Assembly (NCBI GenBank): GCA_910583555.1
Contig: CAJTXO010000005.1
Span: 62,001-126,000 of the forward strand
Direction of reading: 5' to 3'
DNA from: an uncultured Eubacterium sp.
GTDB lineage: Bacteria > Bacillota > Clostridia > Lachnospirales > Lachnospiraceae
DNA: 64,000 nt
Below the pieces are notes generated by a model. The model did not search any database. It saw only the letters and a list, made by a program, of their open reading frames with translations, and had not been told where the DNA came from. Positions 16,269-27,574 of this stretch are shown piece by piece; within the stretch, counting starts at the first letter, position 1, and each line of letters starts with the position of its first letter. Both the position numbers and the translations under genes were made by a program.

Positions 16269-17204
16269 TTAATTTTTGTCCCAATATCGCTTGTTCATGC
16301 TCATCTTCTTCACAAGCCCCTGCGGCAGCGATTCATAGCGGAGGCCAAACTTATATCCCAGCAGTTTACAGGCGCTCTGCAGGGCGAGGTCCGGCAGCAG
16401 ATACCACCTGCCTGTCCGCAAAAGATGTTTCGCCGTATCTTTTACCAGCCGCACGCCTTCCGACTCCGACTTCACGCGTTCAAAAATATGACGGTACTGT
16501 CGCTGAGACACCGCCATGTCAAAATTTCTCGAAAACTGCTGCCGGTACGTGTATTTATGGGCATGTGTCACCGCCGCGTCCGCCGCGTACGCGATCTTAT
16601 AGCCCGCGTCAATGAGGGCAGCCGCAAAGATCATATCCTCATTAAAGATCGTATGCAGCACAAAACCGCCCAGCTCTTCATAAATACAGCGTCGGTACAT
16701 CGCGCACACATTGGAACAGAAGTACGTCTTTATGCCGAGCCGTTCCAGATCCGCCGCGTTCTTTACGGCGGACTGCTGCGGATAATTAAATGCCCTCGTA
16801 AACCGCTCGACCGGCCCCACGTCCCCGCCGGGAAGCTGCCTCGCGTAAGCCGCCGCGATCCCCTCATCCGAATCCATATGCCGGATAAGCGTTTCCAGCA
16901 AAACGTCGTCTGCCGGTACGGCGTCCTGTGTCATAAACAACATGTAATCCGACCGCGAATGCGAGGCGCCCAGATTTCTCGTCCCGCCGTGGTCAAATTC
17001 CTGTTTTTTTACGAGGATGATGCGGCCGCGCTCCGCCTGCTCTAAAAGCCGCTGCACCTTCTCGTCTTCTTCCGTTCCCTCCATCGTCTGCAGAAACCAT
17101 ATGTGTTCCGGCTTTTTCGTCTGATGGTTCAGCCGCTCGATCAGCTGCCCGAGCTTCTCATCCGGGCGGTAGACCGGGATGATCACGTCTATGCTGTCAT
17201 TCAT
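16269..17204 (-). CDS. Family 2 glycosyltransferase
   Basis: A 311-residue GT2 enzyme: SIDVIIPVYRPDEKL at the N-terminus, HGGTRNLGASHS, the acceptor-metal segment FMTQDAVPADD and FNEDMIFAAALIDAGYK. The pattern is like RfbN/WbbL rhamnosyltransferases. GGAGG lies about ten bases before the ATG. It is the first of the glycosyltransferase/glycosyltransferase/LCP run, probably involved in building a wall polysaccharide. Confidence 0.88.
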   Translation of the reverse strand: MNDSIDVIIPVYRPDEKLGQLIERLNHQTKKPEHIWFLQTMEGTEEDEKVQRLLEQAERGRIILVKKQEFDHGGTRNLGASHSRSDYMLFMTQDAVPADDVLLETLIRHMDSDEGIAAAYARQLPGGDVGPVERFTRAFNYPQQSAVKNAADLERLGIKTYFCSNVCAMYRRCIYEELGGFVLHTIFNEDMIFAAALIDAGYKIAYAADAAVTHAHKYTYRQQFSRNFDMAVSQRQYRHIFERVKSESEGVRLVKDTAKHLLRTGRWYLLPDLALQSACKLLGYKFGLRYESLPQGLVKKMSMNKRYWDKN

Positions 17205-17281
17205 ATCCGACCGTGTCCTCCTTCATTTATTCCGACCCAAAGGCTGACATTTATCCCCTGAGCTAAGATTTATCCCCCGGA

Positions 17282-19823
17282 CTAAGATTTCTCCAGCAAA
17301 CGGTTCACGAGCTTCACAGCCTCCCTCGCGTCCCGCGAATAGCCATCCGCCCCGATCTCCCGTGCAAAATGTTCGGTGACAACGGCTCCTCCCACGATGA
17401 TCTTTGCCGTGATCCCCTGTTCCTTCGCCATTTTCACGACATGTTCCATCTCGGTCATCGTCGTCGTCATCAGCGCCGACAGGCCGATCACCGCCGCCTG
17501 CTTTTCGCGCGCCGTATCGAGGATGTGCTGGCTCTCCACGTCTTTGCCCAGATCGATCACATCATAGCCGTAGTTTTTCAGCATGAGCGTCACCAGATTC
17601 TTGCCGATGTCGTGGATATCACCTTTCACGGTAGCCATCACGATCGTATCCAGCTTTTTGCCGCCCCGCTCTTTTTGCAGCAGCGGCTCGAGGTCGTCGA
17701 TCGCCGTTTCCATCGCCTCGGCGCTGGCGATGAGCTGCGGCAGGAAATACGTGCCCTTCTCGAACTGTTCCCCCACGAAATTGATGGCGGGGATCAGATA
17801 CTGGTCAATGATCTCAGCCGGCTTGTCCCCCTGCTCAAGCGCCAGTTTCACAAGTTCTTTCACCGACTGTCCCTTTCCCTTGATCACAGCGGTAAATAAC
17901 GGACTCGAAGAGTCCGTTGGGCTAGAACCATTCGTAGGTTTCTCTGAATCCATCGGTTGCGGAACACCTGCCGCGTTCGGGCCCTTCGCCCCTCCATCCG
18001 CGCCCGCACCCGCGACGGCGGCATTCTTCGGCCGTCCGGCCGACACTTCCGCCGGACAGACGCCGTTGATATAAGCAAGATCTGCCTCGTTTTTATTCAA
18101 AAGAAGATCCGACGCCAGCGCCGCGTTGACTAACAGCGTCTGGCTCGGGTTGGCAATCGCCATCGTCAGCCCCTGCATGATGGCCATCGTCAAAAAGGCG
18201 CTGTTGACAAACGACCGCTCCGGCAGGCCGAACGAAATATTGGACAGGCCGCATATCGTGGCCACTCCCAGTTCTTCCCTGCAGTAGCGGACCGTCTCGA
18301 GCACCTCGAGAGCCGCCGTTTTATTGGCCCCGATCGTCGTCACGAGGCCGTCCGCCACGATATCCGTCTTTGACAGTCCGTGGCGTTTCGCTTCCTCCGC
18401 GATCGTGCCGATGATCTGCTTTTTCTCCGCCAGGTTTTCCGGCAGGCCCTTTTCGGAGAGCGGCAGTAAAATAAACATCGCCCCGTATTTTTTAGCGGCC
18501 GGGATCAGCCGTTCCATCTTCCCCGGCTCCAGCGAGATCGAATTGATCAGCGCGCGCCCGGGATAGATGCGGAGCGCGGCTTCCACCACGTCGGCGGAAC
18601 TCGAATCAATGCTCAGCGGAACGTCTACTGCCAGTGTGAGTTCCTCCACCGCCCGCAGCATCATTTCCTTTTCATCGATGCCGTCCATCCCCATATTGAC
18701 ATCCAAAACGTTCGCGCCCTGTTCCACCTGTTCTTCCGCCAGCGAGCGCACGAGGTCAAGCTTTCCCTCGCGGAGCTCCGCCTGCAGATCTTTCTTTCCG
18801 GTGGGATTGATGCGCTCGCCCACGATGGAAAATGTCCCGTCCAGATCGATCATCACGAAATCGCGCTCGTTCGTGAGCGCGCGGATCTCCTTCTTCTCCC
18901 AGCGGACCGGCTGTCTCCCTGACACCGCCTCCCGGAGCGCCCTTATATGAGCAGGTTTCGTGCCGCAGCAGCCGCCGGCCACCGTGACGCCCTGCTCGAT
19001 CAGCGGCAGCATCGCCGCGGCAAATTTCTCCGGCTCCATGCGGTATTCGGTCTTCCCGTTGACTAGCTCCGGCAGGCCGGCGTTCGGCTTGACGGCGACC
19101 GGGATATTCGTCACGGCGAGCATCCGGCTCACGATATCTAGCATCTTATCCGGCCCGGTCGAGCAGTTGATGCCGATCACATCCGCGCCCATCGCCTCCA
19201 GCACGATCGCGGCCGTCTCCGGCTTCGTGCCGTACAGCGTCCTGCCGTCCTCCTGAAACGTCAGCGTCGCGAGCACCGGCACCTCTTCCCCGCACGTCTC
19301 GCGTATGGCGATCAGCGCGCCGCGGCATTCCTGCAGGCTCATCATCGTCTCTACGGCGAACAGGTCCACGCCGGCCTCAAAGAGATACCCCGCCTGCTGT
19401 TTGTAGACGTCGATCAGCTCCTCAAACGGAAGCGTCCCGATCGGCTCTAACTGCTCCCCGGTCATCGTCATATCCCCGGCGATATAAATATGGCGCTCCG
19501 TGCCGCTCTCCTCGATCGCCCGCCTGGTCAGACCGACCAGATCAAAAATAAGTTCCCGCTGCCGGTCCTCCAGTCCGTACTCGGCAAGCTTGATGCGGCT
19601 GCACGTAAACGTCGGCGCGTACAAAACATCACTTCCGGCCTCGATGTATCCTCTCTGGAGATCCACGAACACGTCCGGATGCTCTAAGATCCACGTCTCC
19701 GGACAGTCACCGGCCAGCATGCCGTGTTCCTGGAGATTCGACCCCGTCCCGCCGTCGAGCAGGACAAAACCCTGTGTTAAGTAGTCCCTGAAGTTACTTA
19801 CGTTACTAAAGTTCCTTACGTTA

Positions 19824-19834
<11 letters not shown>
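17282..19834 (-). CDS. metH: Cobalamin-dependent methionine synthase core (MetH without reactivation domain)
   Basis: It transfers a methyl group from methyltetrahydrofolate through cobalamin to homocysteine. Domains in order: homocysteine methyltransferase (about 15-305; zinc ligands in GINCSTGP and GGCCGTKP near 287-292), pterin-binding domain (about 325-590; GERINPTGKK and DVNMGMDG), a Gly/Ala/Pro/Ser-rich linker (about 600-650), cobalamin cap and Rossmann domain (about 655-850) with DIHDIGKN near residue 739. At 850 residues it lacks the roughly 330-residue AdoMet-dependent reactivation domain of E. coli MetH, as is usual in Clostridia. The ATG overlaps the proS stop by 11 bases with GGGGAGG upstream. 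Residues 4-15 are a duplicated hexapeptide (SNVRNF, SNVSNF). Confidence 0.93.
19785..19822. repeat. 18-bp tandem repeat at the metH start
   Basis: Two near-identical 18-bp units (AGTAACGTAAGGAACTTT and AGTAACGTAAGTAACTTC on the minus strand) encode SNVRNF-SNVSNF at the MetH N-terminus. Confidence 0.75.
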
Positions 19835-21569
<1,735 letters not shown>

Positions 21570-21641
21570 CTCTTTTTTTCCTCCATTTCCGCACTGGTCG
21601 TGCACATTCTCCTTCGCTCGCGCGATGGGTAATTATTGCAA

Positions 21642-23054
21642 TTATAGCACCTTTATCTTCGTCCTGTAAAGCCTTGTAAAGAAAAAGGCACTCAGGGACA
21701 ATGAACACATCTCCGCGATCGGGAACGCCCACCAGACGGCCCCGAGCCCCGCGAATTTCATAAGAAGGTACGCCGCCGGCAATATGACAACGAGCTGCCG
21801 CAGCACCGATACCGTAAGACTCAGGAATCCCTCACCGAACGCCTGGAACGTAGACATGAGCACGATGGATACACCGGCCAGTATAAAGTGCGTTCCGATG
21901 ATGCGCAGAGCCGGCACACCGATCTCCAGCATATTCGGCGACGCGTCAAACAGAAGCAATAGCTTATCAGGTATCGTCAGAAAGACACAGAGACCAACGA
22001 TCATAATACTGACCGCGATCATCAGGCTGAACCGCACGGACTCGATGATCCTCTCTTTTTTCCTGGCCCCGAAATTGTAGGAAATAATGGGGATCAGTCC
22101 ATTGTTCAGTCCGAATACCGGCATAAAGATAAAACTGTTCAGTTTAAAATAGACGCCGAAAACAGCGACGGCCGTCGTCGAGACCGGAGACAGGATGCGG
22201 TTCATCCCATACGTCATGATCGAACCGATCGCCTGCATGATCACCGATGGCACGCCAACCCAGTAGATCTTGCGGATCGTTTCCGCGTGTGGGCGCATTT
22301 TCCGCAGCGAGAGACTGATTTCCGTATTTTTCTTCACATTAAACCAGAGCGCCATCAGCATGGCCACGACCTGCCCGATAACCGTAGCGATCGCCGCCCC
22401 GCGGATACCGAGCGCGGGAACGCCAAAATAACCAAAGATCAGTATCGGATCGAGGATAATATTGAGGATTGCCCCCGTTCCCTGTGTGATCATCGTGTAA
22501 AACGTTTTTCCGGTCGCCTGCAAAAGCCGCTCAAGCATCATTTCCATTATAAATCCGATCGATCCGATCATGCAGACCGACAGGTATCCGGTTCCGTACT
22601 CCACGATCGCCGCGGCGTTTGCCTTTGACAGATCGACCTGGGAGCGGAAAAACAGCCCGGTGCCAAACATGCCAAAAATAAAAAAGACCACATAACTGAC
22701 GAGCATGAGAAACACGCCGGCGTTCGCCGCCCGGTCCGCCACCTCGAACTTCTTTTCTCCCAGGCTTTTTGAGAGCAGCGCATTGACGCCGACTCCCGTG
22801 CCGCCCGCCACAGCCACCATCAATGTCTGGAGCGGAAACGCCAGCGATACCGCAGTCAGCGCATCCTCCCCGACCCTCGACACAAACATACTATCCACGA
22901 TATTATACAACGCCTGCACGAGCATCGACGCCATCATCGGCAGCGACATACTGATGATCAGCCTTCTGACCGGCATGACACCCATCTTATTTTCTTCCCG
23001 TTCTCCCACCGTCTTTTCTGTGTTTTCTGTGTTTTCCATCTTTTCCTGTTCCAT
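21642..23054 (-). CDS. MATE-family multidrug efflux transporter
   Basis: A 470-residue integral membrane protein with twelve hydrophobic segments and two MATE domains. The N-terminal signature is ISMSLPMMASMLVQALYNIV, followed by DSMFVSRVGEDALTAVSLAFP; the mid-protein helix segment is GVPSVIMQAIGSIMTYGMN. It probably exports cationic compounds by Na+ or H+ antiport. The ATG at 23054 has GGAGAAC and AGGAA upstream. It sits in the leftward run histidine phosphatase, MATE, proS, metH. Confidence 0.92.
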   Translation of the reverse strand: MEQEKMENTENTEKTVGEREENKMGVMPVRRLIISMSLPMMASMLVQALYNIVDSMFVSRVGEDALTAVSLAFPLQTLMVAVAGGTGVGVNALLSKSLGEKKFEVADRAANAGVFLMLVSYVVFFIFGMFGTGLFFRSQVDLSKANAAAIVEYGTGYLSVCMIGSIGFIMEMMLERLLQATGKTFYTMITQGTGAILNIILDPILIFGYFGVPALGIRGAAIATVIGQVVAMLMALWFNVKKNTEISLSLRKMRPHAETIRKIYWVGVPSVIMQAIGSIMTYGMNRILSPVSTTAVAVFGVYFKLNSFIFMPVFGLNNGLIPIISYNFGARKKERIIESVRFSLMIAVSIMIVGLCVFLTIPDKLLLLFDASPNMLEIGVPALRIIGTHFILAGVSIVLMSTFQAFGEGFLSLTVSVLRQLVVILPAAYLLMKFAGLGAVWWAFPIAEMCSLSLSAFFFTRLYRTKIKVL

Positions 23055-23108
23055 TTCCTGTTCTCCATTCTCTCCTGCGCACTTTCCAAAAAACAACGGC
23101 CGCGCGCT

Positions 23109-23765
23109 TCAACTTTCCCGGCACAGCCACGATGTGTTCCAGCTCTTCCTCAAAAGTTCCGGCTCCTGTTCTAAGTGGGCCGCGTCGTTAAACCTCTCCA
23201 GATAGAACCGTCCCGATCCTTCATCATAACAGATCTGGGTGATACTCGTGTTTTCCAGATCAATGGCAAATTTCAGCTTATGTTTCAGATCCGTCTGCAG
23301 CAGATGGGCGCACAGCGCGCGAATCACGCCGCCGTGCGTGACGACCGCCACCCGCCGCTCCGCCGCCTGACAGAGCTGCTCGATACGCGGCATGACCCTC
23401 GCTACGACATCGGAACCGTTCTCCCCGCCGGGATAGCGCAGGTCGCTCGTCTGCTGCGCCCGCTCCCGCTGAAATTCCGCGTATTCACTCCGCACTTCGG
23501 TATCAACCCGCCCAGTCAGTACTCCAAAATCAATCTCGCGGAACTCTTCGATCACGACCGGCGTGAGCCCGATCCTGTCCCCGATGATATCCGCAGTCTC
23601 CACCGCGCGCTTTAATCCGCTGGCGTACAGTTTTTCCAGGCCATACCGGCTCAGCCGTTCCGCCGCCAGCGCCGCCTGCCGCCTTCCAGTATCATCCAGG
23701 CTGACGTCGACGTTGCAGCGCGTCGAACACTGCCTGCCGTGCCGCACTAAGAAAATATCCTTCAT
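23109..23765 (-). CDS. Histidine phosphatase (phosphoglycerate mutase-like) family protein
   Basis: A 218-residue cytoplasmic phosphatase of the branch-1 histidine superfamily. The catalytic LVRHGRQ is at residues 6-12, the acid in REIDFGVLTGR and the second histidine in VVTHGGVIRALCAHLL. Length and pattern fit CobC/GpmB-type phosphatases; the substrate is unknown. AGGAGG lies upstream of the ATG. Confidence 0.9.
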   Translation of the reverse strand: MKDIFLVRHGRQCSTRCNVDVSLDDTGRRQAALAAERLSRYGLEKLYASGLKRAVETADIIGDRIGLTPVVIEEFREIDFGVLTGRVDTEVRSEYAEFQRERAQQTSDLRYPGGENGSDVVARVMPRIEQLCQAAERRVAVVTHGGVIRALCAHLLQTDLKHKLKFAIDLENTSITQICYDEGSGRFYLERFNDAAHLEQEPELLRKSWNTSWLCRES

Positions 23766-23878
23766 CGCCTTTATCCTCCTGTTTTATTGATTTATCATGC
23801 AAAAGCTTTGTCCATTATATACCGAATGGCTGTTTTTGGCAAGAAAAACTATAAAACGCTGTCTGGCGGCCGGCGGCG

Positions 23879-24250
23879 TCACCCCTCCTGGTCTGCCCCT
23901 ACATAGTGCATTTTCTGCAGCACTCCCCTCTTATATTTGCGCCCGACCGCCACGGTTCCCAAATAGTCTTTCAGCAGGATGAAGTTTTCCGTCCTGTCGA
24001 TTCTTTCTATATAAATACGGTTCACGAGATACGACTTGTGGCACTGGAACAGATAATCCCCGCCGAGGACGCGCTGGACCTCACTCAGCGGCGTATACGG
24101 AATGTAGAGGATCCCCTTGACTGTATACAGGAATATCGTGCGGCTGTTGTGTTCCACATAAATAATGTCCTCCATATTTACATGGCTCATCCGCCCCTCC
24201 ACGCACACAAATACATCCAGAGCCTCCCTAACAATGCTCTTCATCGCCAT
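23879..24250 (-). CDS. Stand-alone LytTR DNA-binding protein
   Basis: About 123 residues made almost wholly of a LytTR domain: VEGRMSHVNMEDIIYVEHNS, LSEVQRVLGG, FQCHKSYLVNRIYIERID and VGRKYKRGVLQKM. No receiver or membrane segment is present, so activity is probably set by expression or a partner. The start codon (24250, or 24244) lies inside the end of the upstream XRE gene, with GGAGGACGAGG before it, so the two are translationally coupled. The target genes are unknown. Confidence 0.85.
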   Translation of the reverse strand: MAMKSIVREALDVFVCVEGRMSHVNMEDIIYVEHNSRTIFLYTVKGILYIPYTPLSEVQRVLGGDYLFQCHKSYLVNRIYIERIDRTENFILLKDYLGTVAVGRKYKRGVLQKMHYVGADQEG

Positions 24251-24590
24251 CCTCGTCCTCCTCCCGCGCATCATCCCTGTGAATCTTCTCACAGGAATCC
24301 AGGAGGCGGTGCAGCAGAAAAAACATTTCCTTCTGATTCCCGCACATGAGATCCTTTGCCAGGTCTTCTTCCCTCGCCCTTCCCGTGATCAGGTAATTCA
24401 GGTCGATCCCGTATATTCCGTGCAACAGCGTAAGAAGAGACGCATTGATCGCGTGCTCCCCCCGCTCGAGTTTGCGGTAATGTCCGACAGTGAGGCCGAG
24501 ACTATCCGCCATATCCTTTACCTTAATGCCCAGCATGAGCCGCACCTTTCTCAGCCGCCTGCCTATTTCTCCATTTACCGTTTCCGACAT
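24228..24590 (-). CDS. XRE-family regulator coupled to LytTR protein
   Basis: A 120-residue protein with a Cro/C1 helix-turn-helix at about residues 8-65 (GRRLRKVRLMLGIKVKDMAD and LTVGHYRKLERGEHAINASL). A C-terminal helical region ends in an acidic tail (DDAREEDEDGDEEHC). It overlaps the LytTR gene by about 23 bases. It is divergent to another XRE gene across a 260-base gap. Confidence 0.88.
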   Translation of the reverse strand: MSETVNGEIGRRLRKVRLMLGIKVKDMADSLGLTVGHYRKLERGEHAINASLLTLLHGIYGIDLNYLITGRAREEDLAKDLMCGNQKEMFFLLHRLLDSCEKIHRDDAREEDEDGDEEHC

Positions 24591-24667
24591 ACTGCTCCCC
24601 CTCCTTCGTTTCCATTACTTCTATTTTACACAATTCCGAGCAAAAAAGGTAGTTCATATTTTGTTCA

Positions 24668-24728
24668 TTTTTTGCCGGTGCCCGGCAACCAACGCTGGCA
24701 GGCCGTTCAACCGGCAAAAATTTTTTTT
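24668..24728 (+). terminator. Terminator-like hairpin without an obvious gene
   Basis: TTTTTTGCCGGT pairs with ACCGGCAAAAA around a 30-base loop with further GC pairing, followed on the plus strand by eight T residues. No plus-strand gene lies upstream, only the divergent XRE/LytTR pair. Confidence 0.6.
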
Positions 24729-24781
24729 AAAATGTGCATTAAAGTAAACTTTTATATGAGGAAAAAAACCATTGTAGTTTC

Positions 24782-24810
24782 TTGTGATCAGAAAAACCAA
24801 TGATTACACT
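24782..24810 (+). promoter_or_regulatory. Probable promoter of the XRE gene at 24851
   Basis: TTGTGA (24782-24787) and TACACT (24805-24810) are 17 bases apart. The imperfect dyad TTTCT-N7-AGAAA at 24778-24794 overlaps the -35 box and could be an operator. Confidence 0.45.
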
Positions 24811-24850
24811 TAAATCTGGAGATTAATTTATCAAAAGGAGGCGTTCTGCC

Positions 24851-25219
24851 GTGAACATACAAGATTTCAGACTGATCGGACTTCAGATCCGCAGCTTCCG
24901 CGAGGCAAAAAAAATCAGCCAGGAGCAGCTGGCCAATCAGGCCGGACTCGCAACCGGAACCATAGGTAAGATTGAGCGCGGACTCAATAACCCGAAAGCA
25001 GATACCCTGCTCCGCATCGCAGAGGAACTGGAAATCCCCTGCCAGTTGCTTTTTGAAAAGAACGGCCCGGGAAGAACTTACTTTTCTCCCCAGATCCACC
25101 GGCTTGTCCAGTACGCCAAACGGCTGAGCGATGACGAGGTAAACGCACTGTGCACCATCGCCAGCACAATGGACGGCAAGCACCGGGGCAGCTGGCACGA
25201 TGCCGGGCGAAGGTTCTAA
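24851..25219 (+). CDS. XRE-family helix-turn-helix regulator
   Basis: A 122-residue protein with an N-terminal Cro/C1 domain (GLQIRSFREAKKISQEQLAN, AGLATGTIGKIERGLNNP, TLLRIAEELEIP) and a short C-terminal helical part (LVQYAKRLSDDEVNALCTIA). The start is GTG, set by AGGAGG nine bases upstream. Its 3' end overlaps the convergent spoIIP stop by four bases. No terminator separates them. Confidence 0.88.
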   Translation: MNIQDFRLIGLQIRSFREAKKISQEQLANQAGLATGTIGKIERGLNNPKADTLLRIAEELEIPCQLLFEKNGPGRTYFSPQIHRLVQYAKRLSDDEVNALCTIASTMDGKHRGSWHDAGRRF

Positions 25220-26394
25220 AAACCATTTACTTCACCTTTCAATACATCCGCGATCACTTTTGCCAGTGGAGCCGCCGCGTTTTTCGCCTCCTCCACCGTA
25301 TTATTCTCATTCCCTAATTCTACCAATAGTGCACGTTCCGCCATATGAAGATTGTAACGGTATCCCTTCAGATAGATTGGTTTGGTAAATCCCTCATAGG
25401 TCTCCATCGCATGGCATTTCAGCTGCAAACTAAACGACAGGTTCGCCCCGAGGTTCGGATTATGTAAATAGTCGATCGGCCCGGATTTTGAACGGCTCAT
25501 GCCATTAAAGAACATGACAATCGCCGTACGCTTCCCGTCGATCATCGTAAACGTATGCTTGTTTTTGCCCACCGAATCCCGGTGCAGATCGATCGTCACC
25601 TGGATATCCGGATTTTCGGCCATCACCCTTCCCATGCCGTCGAGCGACTGGTTATACGCCTTGCTCCGGTCGATCGTCCCGTTGATCTGATCGTACTTCG
25701 TCTTGTCGTGATAGACGCCGTATCCGTTCTTTTCCAGCTCCTTTGCCAGTTCTGTCCCGACCCCCACGACCGAATCGGACTCCTTTCCCTTCTGGCTGTC
25801 GACGAACGCCTCCGAAGCCCCGTGCGTGTGATAGATCAGGATCTGCTTCTTGCCCGGTTTCTGTTTTAGCGTCATATTCCGCTTTAACATCTCATCCACC
25901 GGAAAGAGGTTTTTCTTCACCGAAGTTGTCGAGTCAATAATATAAAAATGGTTCCACAGATAATTTACATCTTTATTTTCACGCAGCTTATTGACATAAG
26001 CCGCCGTTCCGGAGCCTCCCATCGCCTGGACCTGGGCGAGATTTTCCCCCGCGACCGCAGACGCGTCCCCCGAACTATAGAGCTCGGACTCATTCTCCGC
26101 CTCGGCGAGCTGCTCCTCCGTTTCTGCCGGACCGTTCTGGTTCTCCCGGTAGACCAGGCTCCCTTTCGCCAGTTTTTCCGAGCGGGAGACCGGGGAGAAA
26201 AAGCGGTTTCCTACTGCCAGCCGCAAAAACAGCGGCCCCTGCTCCATTTTCGCGGCGAGCATTCCGTTTTCGTACAATGAAATTCCGATATTTTCCAGTA
26301 TCGTATTTTTATAGCTGCTCTGCATACACTCCAAATAAAAAAGCAGCGCGATCGCCCCGAGCGATACGATTATTTTTGAAAAACCTTTTTTCAC
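25216..26394 (-). CDS. spoIIP: Stage II sporulation protein P
   Basis: SpoIIP is an amidase/endopeptidase that, with SpoIID and SpoIIM, thins septal peptidoglycan and drives engulfment. The 392-residue protein has an N-terminal membrane helix (about 8-24), a variable spacer and the SpoIIP catalytic domain (about 185-385) with IYHTHGASEAF near 187-197, VTIDLHRDSVG near 265-275 and a C-terminal NNTVEEAKNAAAPLA segment. The start is GTG with GGGGGGAAG upstream. It follows gpr on the same strand, the arrangement known from Bacillus and Clostridia. Confidence 0.94.
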   Translation of the reverse strand: MKKGFSKIIVSLGAIALLFYLECMQSSYKNTILENIGISLYENGMLAAKMEQGPLFLRLAVGNRFFSPVSRSEKLAKGSLVYRENQNGPAETEEQLAEAENESELYSSGDASAVAGENLAQVQAMGGSGTAAYVNKLRENKDVNYLWNHFYIIDSTTSVKKNLFPVDEMLKRNMTLKQKPGKKQILIYHTHGASEAFVDSQKGKESDSVVGVGTELAKELEKNGYGVYHDKTKYDQINGTIDRSKAYNQSLDGMGRVMAENPDIQVTIDLHRDSVGKNKHTFTMIDGKRTAIVMFFNGMSRSKSGPIDYLHNPNLGANLSFSLQLKCHAMETYEGFTKPIYLKGYRYNLHMAERALLVELGNENNTVEEAKNAAAPLAKVIADVLKGEVNGF

Positions 26395-26471
26395 GATCTT
26401 CCCCCCATGCTCTTCTTCTGATCAGCGGCCGGGCGAACCCCCATTAACATGTATAGCGCCTTTCTCTTTAT

Positions 26472-27386
26472 TTATGACACGATCGCCTTTTTTTGCAGGC
26501 AGTGGTTCAGTATTTTGGCGAGATCCTTAGCGATGATCGCCACCGATTCATCGATGTTTTTCGGCGTGACATACAGGTTATCCATCTCTTCCTGGAACAC
26601 CTCCCGTATGAACGCCTCGATCTCTTCTTCGTTGTATCCCTGCTTCGTGAGCACTTTCTCCAGATGATCGCTGATGATCGTTTTTGCGTCCACGACCGTC
26701 GGCACACCGATGGCGATGACCGGAATACCCAGACTCTCCTTTGACAGCGCGCGCCGATGGTTGCCGATGCCGGATCCGGGACTGATGCCCGTGTCGGTGA
26801 GCTGTACGGTCGTACATAGTCTTGACATGCTTCTGGCGGCCAGCGCGTCCACGACGATCACGACGTCCGGCGACGTCTTCTCGATGATCCCCTCTAAAAT
26901 CTCCTCGGCCTCCATGCCGGTCTGCGCCATAACGCCCGGCGCGATGGCGCTCACCGTTCCGTACTCGTTTTCTTCCATGAAAAGTTCCCCAAACTCCCGC
27001 TTAAAATGGCGCGTGACAAAGATGCACTCGACCATGCGGGGGCCGAGGGAATCGCTCGTCACATGCTGGTTGCCGAGCCCGGCGATCAACACGGATTTAT
27101 GTCTCAGCCCTTCCACCAGTTTTTCGAGCTCCCTGGCGATGCATAGGAGCAGGCTCTCTTTTTCCGCCCCCTCTTTCGGCATATCGCCCGATTCGATCGT
27201 CACATAGCGCCCTCTCGGTTTTTTCATGGCGCGGCTTCCCCGCTCATCTTTGATGTTGACAGTCGTTATGTGCGCCTTCGCTTCCCTGTCAAAGTGTTTT
27301 TCCAGCACGACGCCTTTGATCTCCACATTGTTCCTCGGAAAACTCTCGCGGATCTCCAATGCCAGATCGGTAATTTTCTCAGCCAT
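26472..27386 (-). CDS. gpr: GPR endopeptidase (germination protease)
   Basis: GPR is an atypical aspartic-type protease that degrades small acid-soluble spore proteins at germination. The 304-residue protein is slightly shorter than the B. megaterium enzyme. It shows TVNIKDERGSRAMKKPRGRY, GLGNQHVTSDSLGPR, TGMEAEEILEGII, the core VVIVVDALAARSM, GISPGSGIGNHR and IAIGVPTVVDA. It is made as a zymogen whose N-terminal propeptide is removed in the forespore. Together with spoIIP it shows that the organism forms endospores. A sigma-G/sigma-F type promoter is expected but I could not assign one confidently. Confidence 0.95.
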   Translation of the reverse strand: MAEKITDLALEIRESFPRNNVEIKGVVLEKHFDREAKAHITTVNIKDERGSRAMKKPRGRYVTIESGDMPKEGAEKESLLLCIARELEKLVEGLRHKSVLIAGLGNQHVTSDSLGPRMVECIFVTRHFKREFGELFMEENEYGTVSAIAPGVMAQTGMEAEEILEGIIEKTSPDVVIVVDALAARSMSRLCTTVQLTDTGISPGSGIGNHRRALSKESLGIPVIAIGVPTVVDAKTIISDHLEKVLTKQGYNEEEIEAFIREVFQEEMDNLYVTPKNIDESVAIIAKDLAKILNHCLQKKAIVS

Positions 27387-27457
27387 AGTCTTTCAAGCCT
27401 CCCAAACTAACGATTTCAGATAATAACTAGATTTACCTGATTTTTTTATTTTATGTA

Positions 27458-27486
27458 TTGACACGACCCTCGTTTTGTACTATTAT
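27458..27486 (+). promoter_or_regulatory. sigma-A promoter of rpsT
   Basis: TTGACA (27458-27463), a 17-base spacer and TATTAT (27481-27486) lie about 90 bases before the rpsT start. Confidence 0.75.
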
Positions 27487-27574
27487 ATTTTAAGTATGTT
27501 TGTGTTAATGTCCGTGTCCGTTTAACCAGACATCGTATCTTAAAATAATTCATATCGAGATGGAGGTGTTACCA

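Noticed and set aside
16176..17045. A 289-codon plus-strand frame inside the glycosyltransferase gene
   Set aside because: It lies opposite a well-supported GT2 gene and has no recognisable features.
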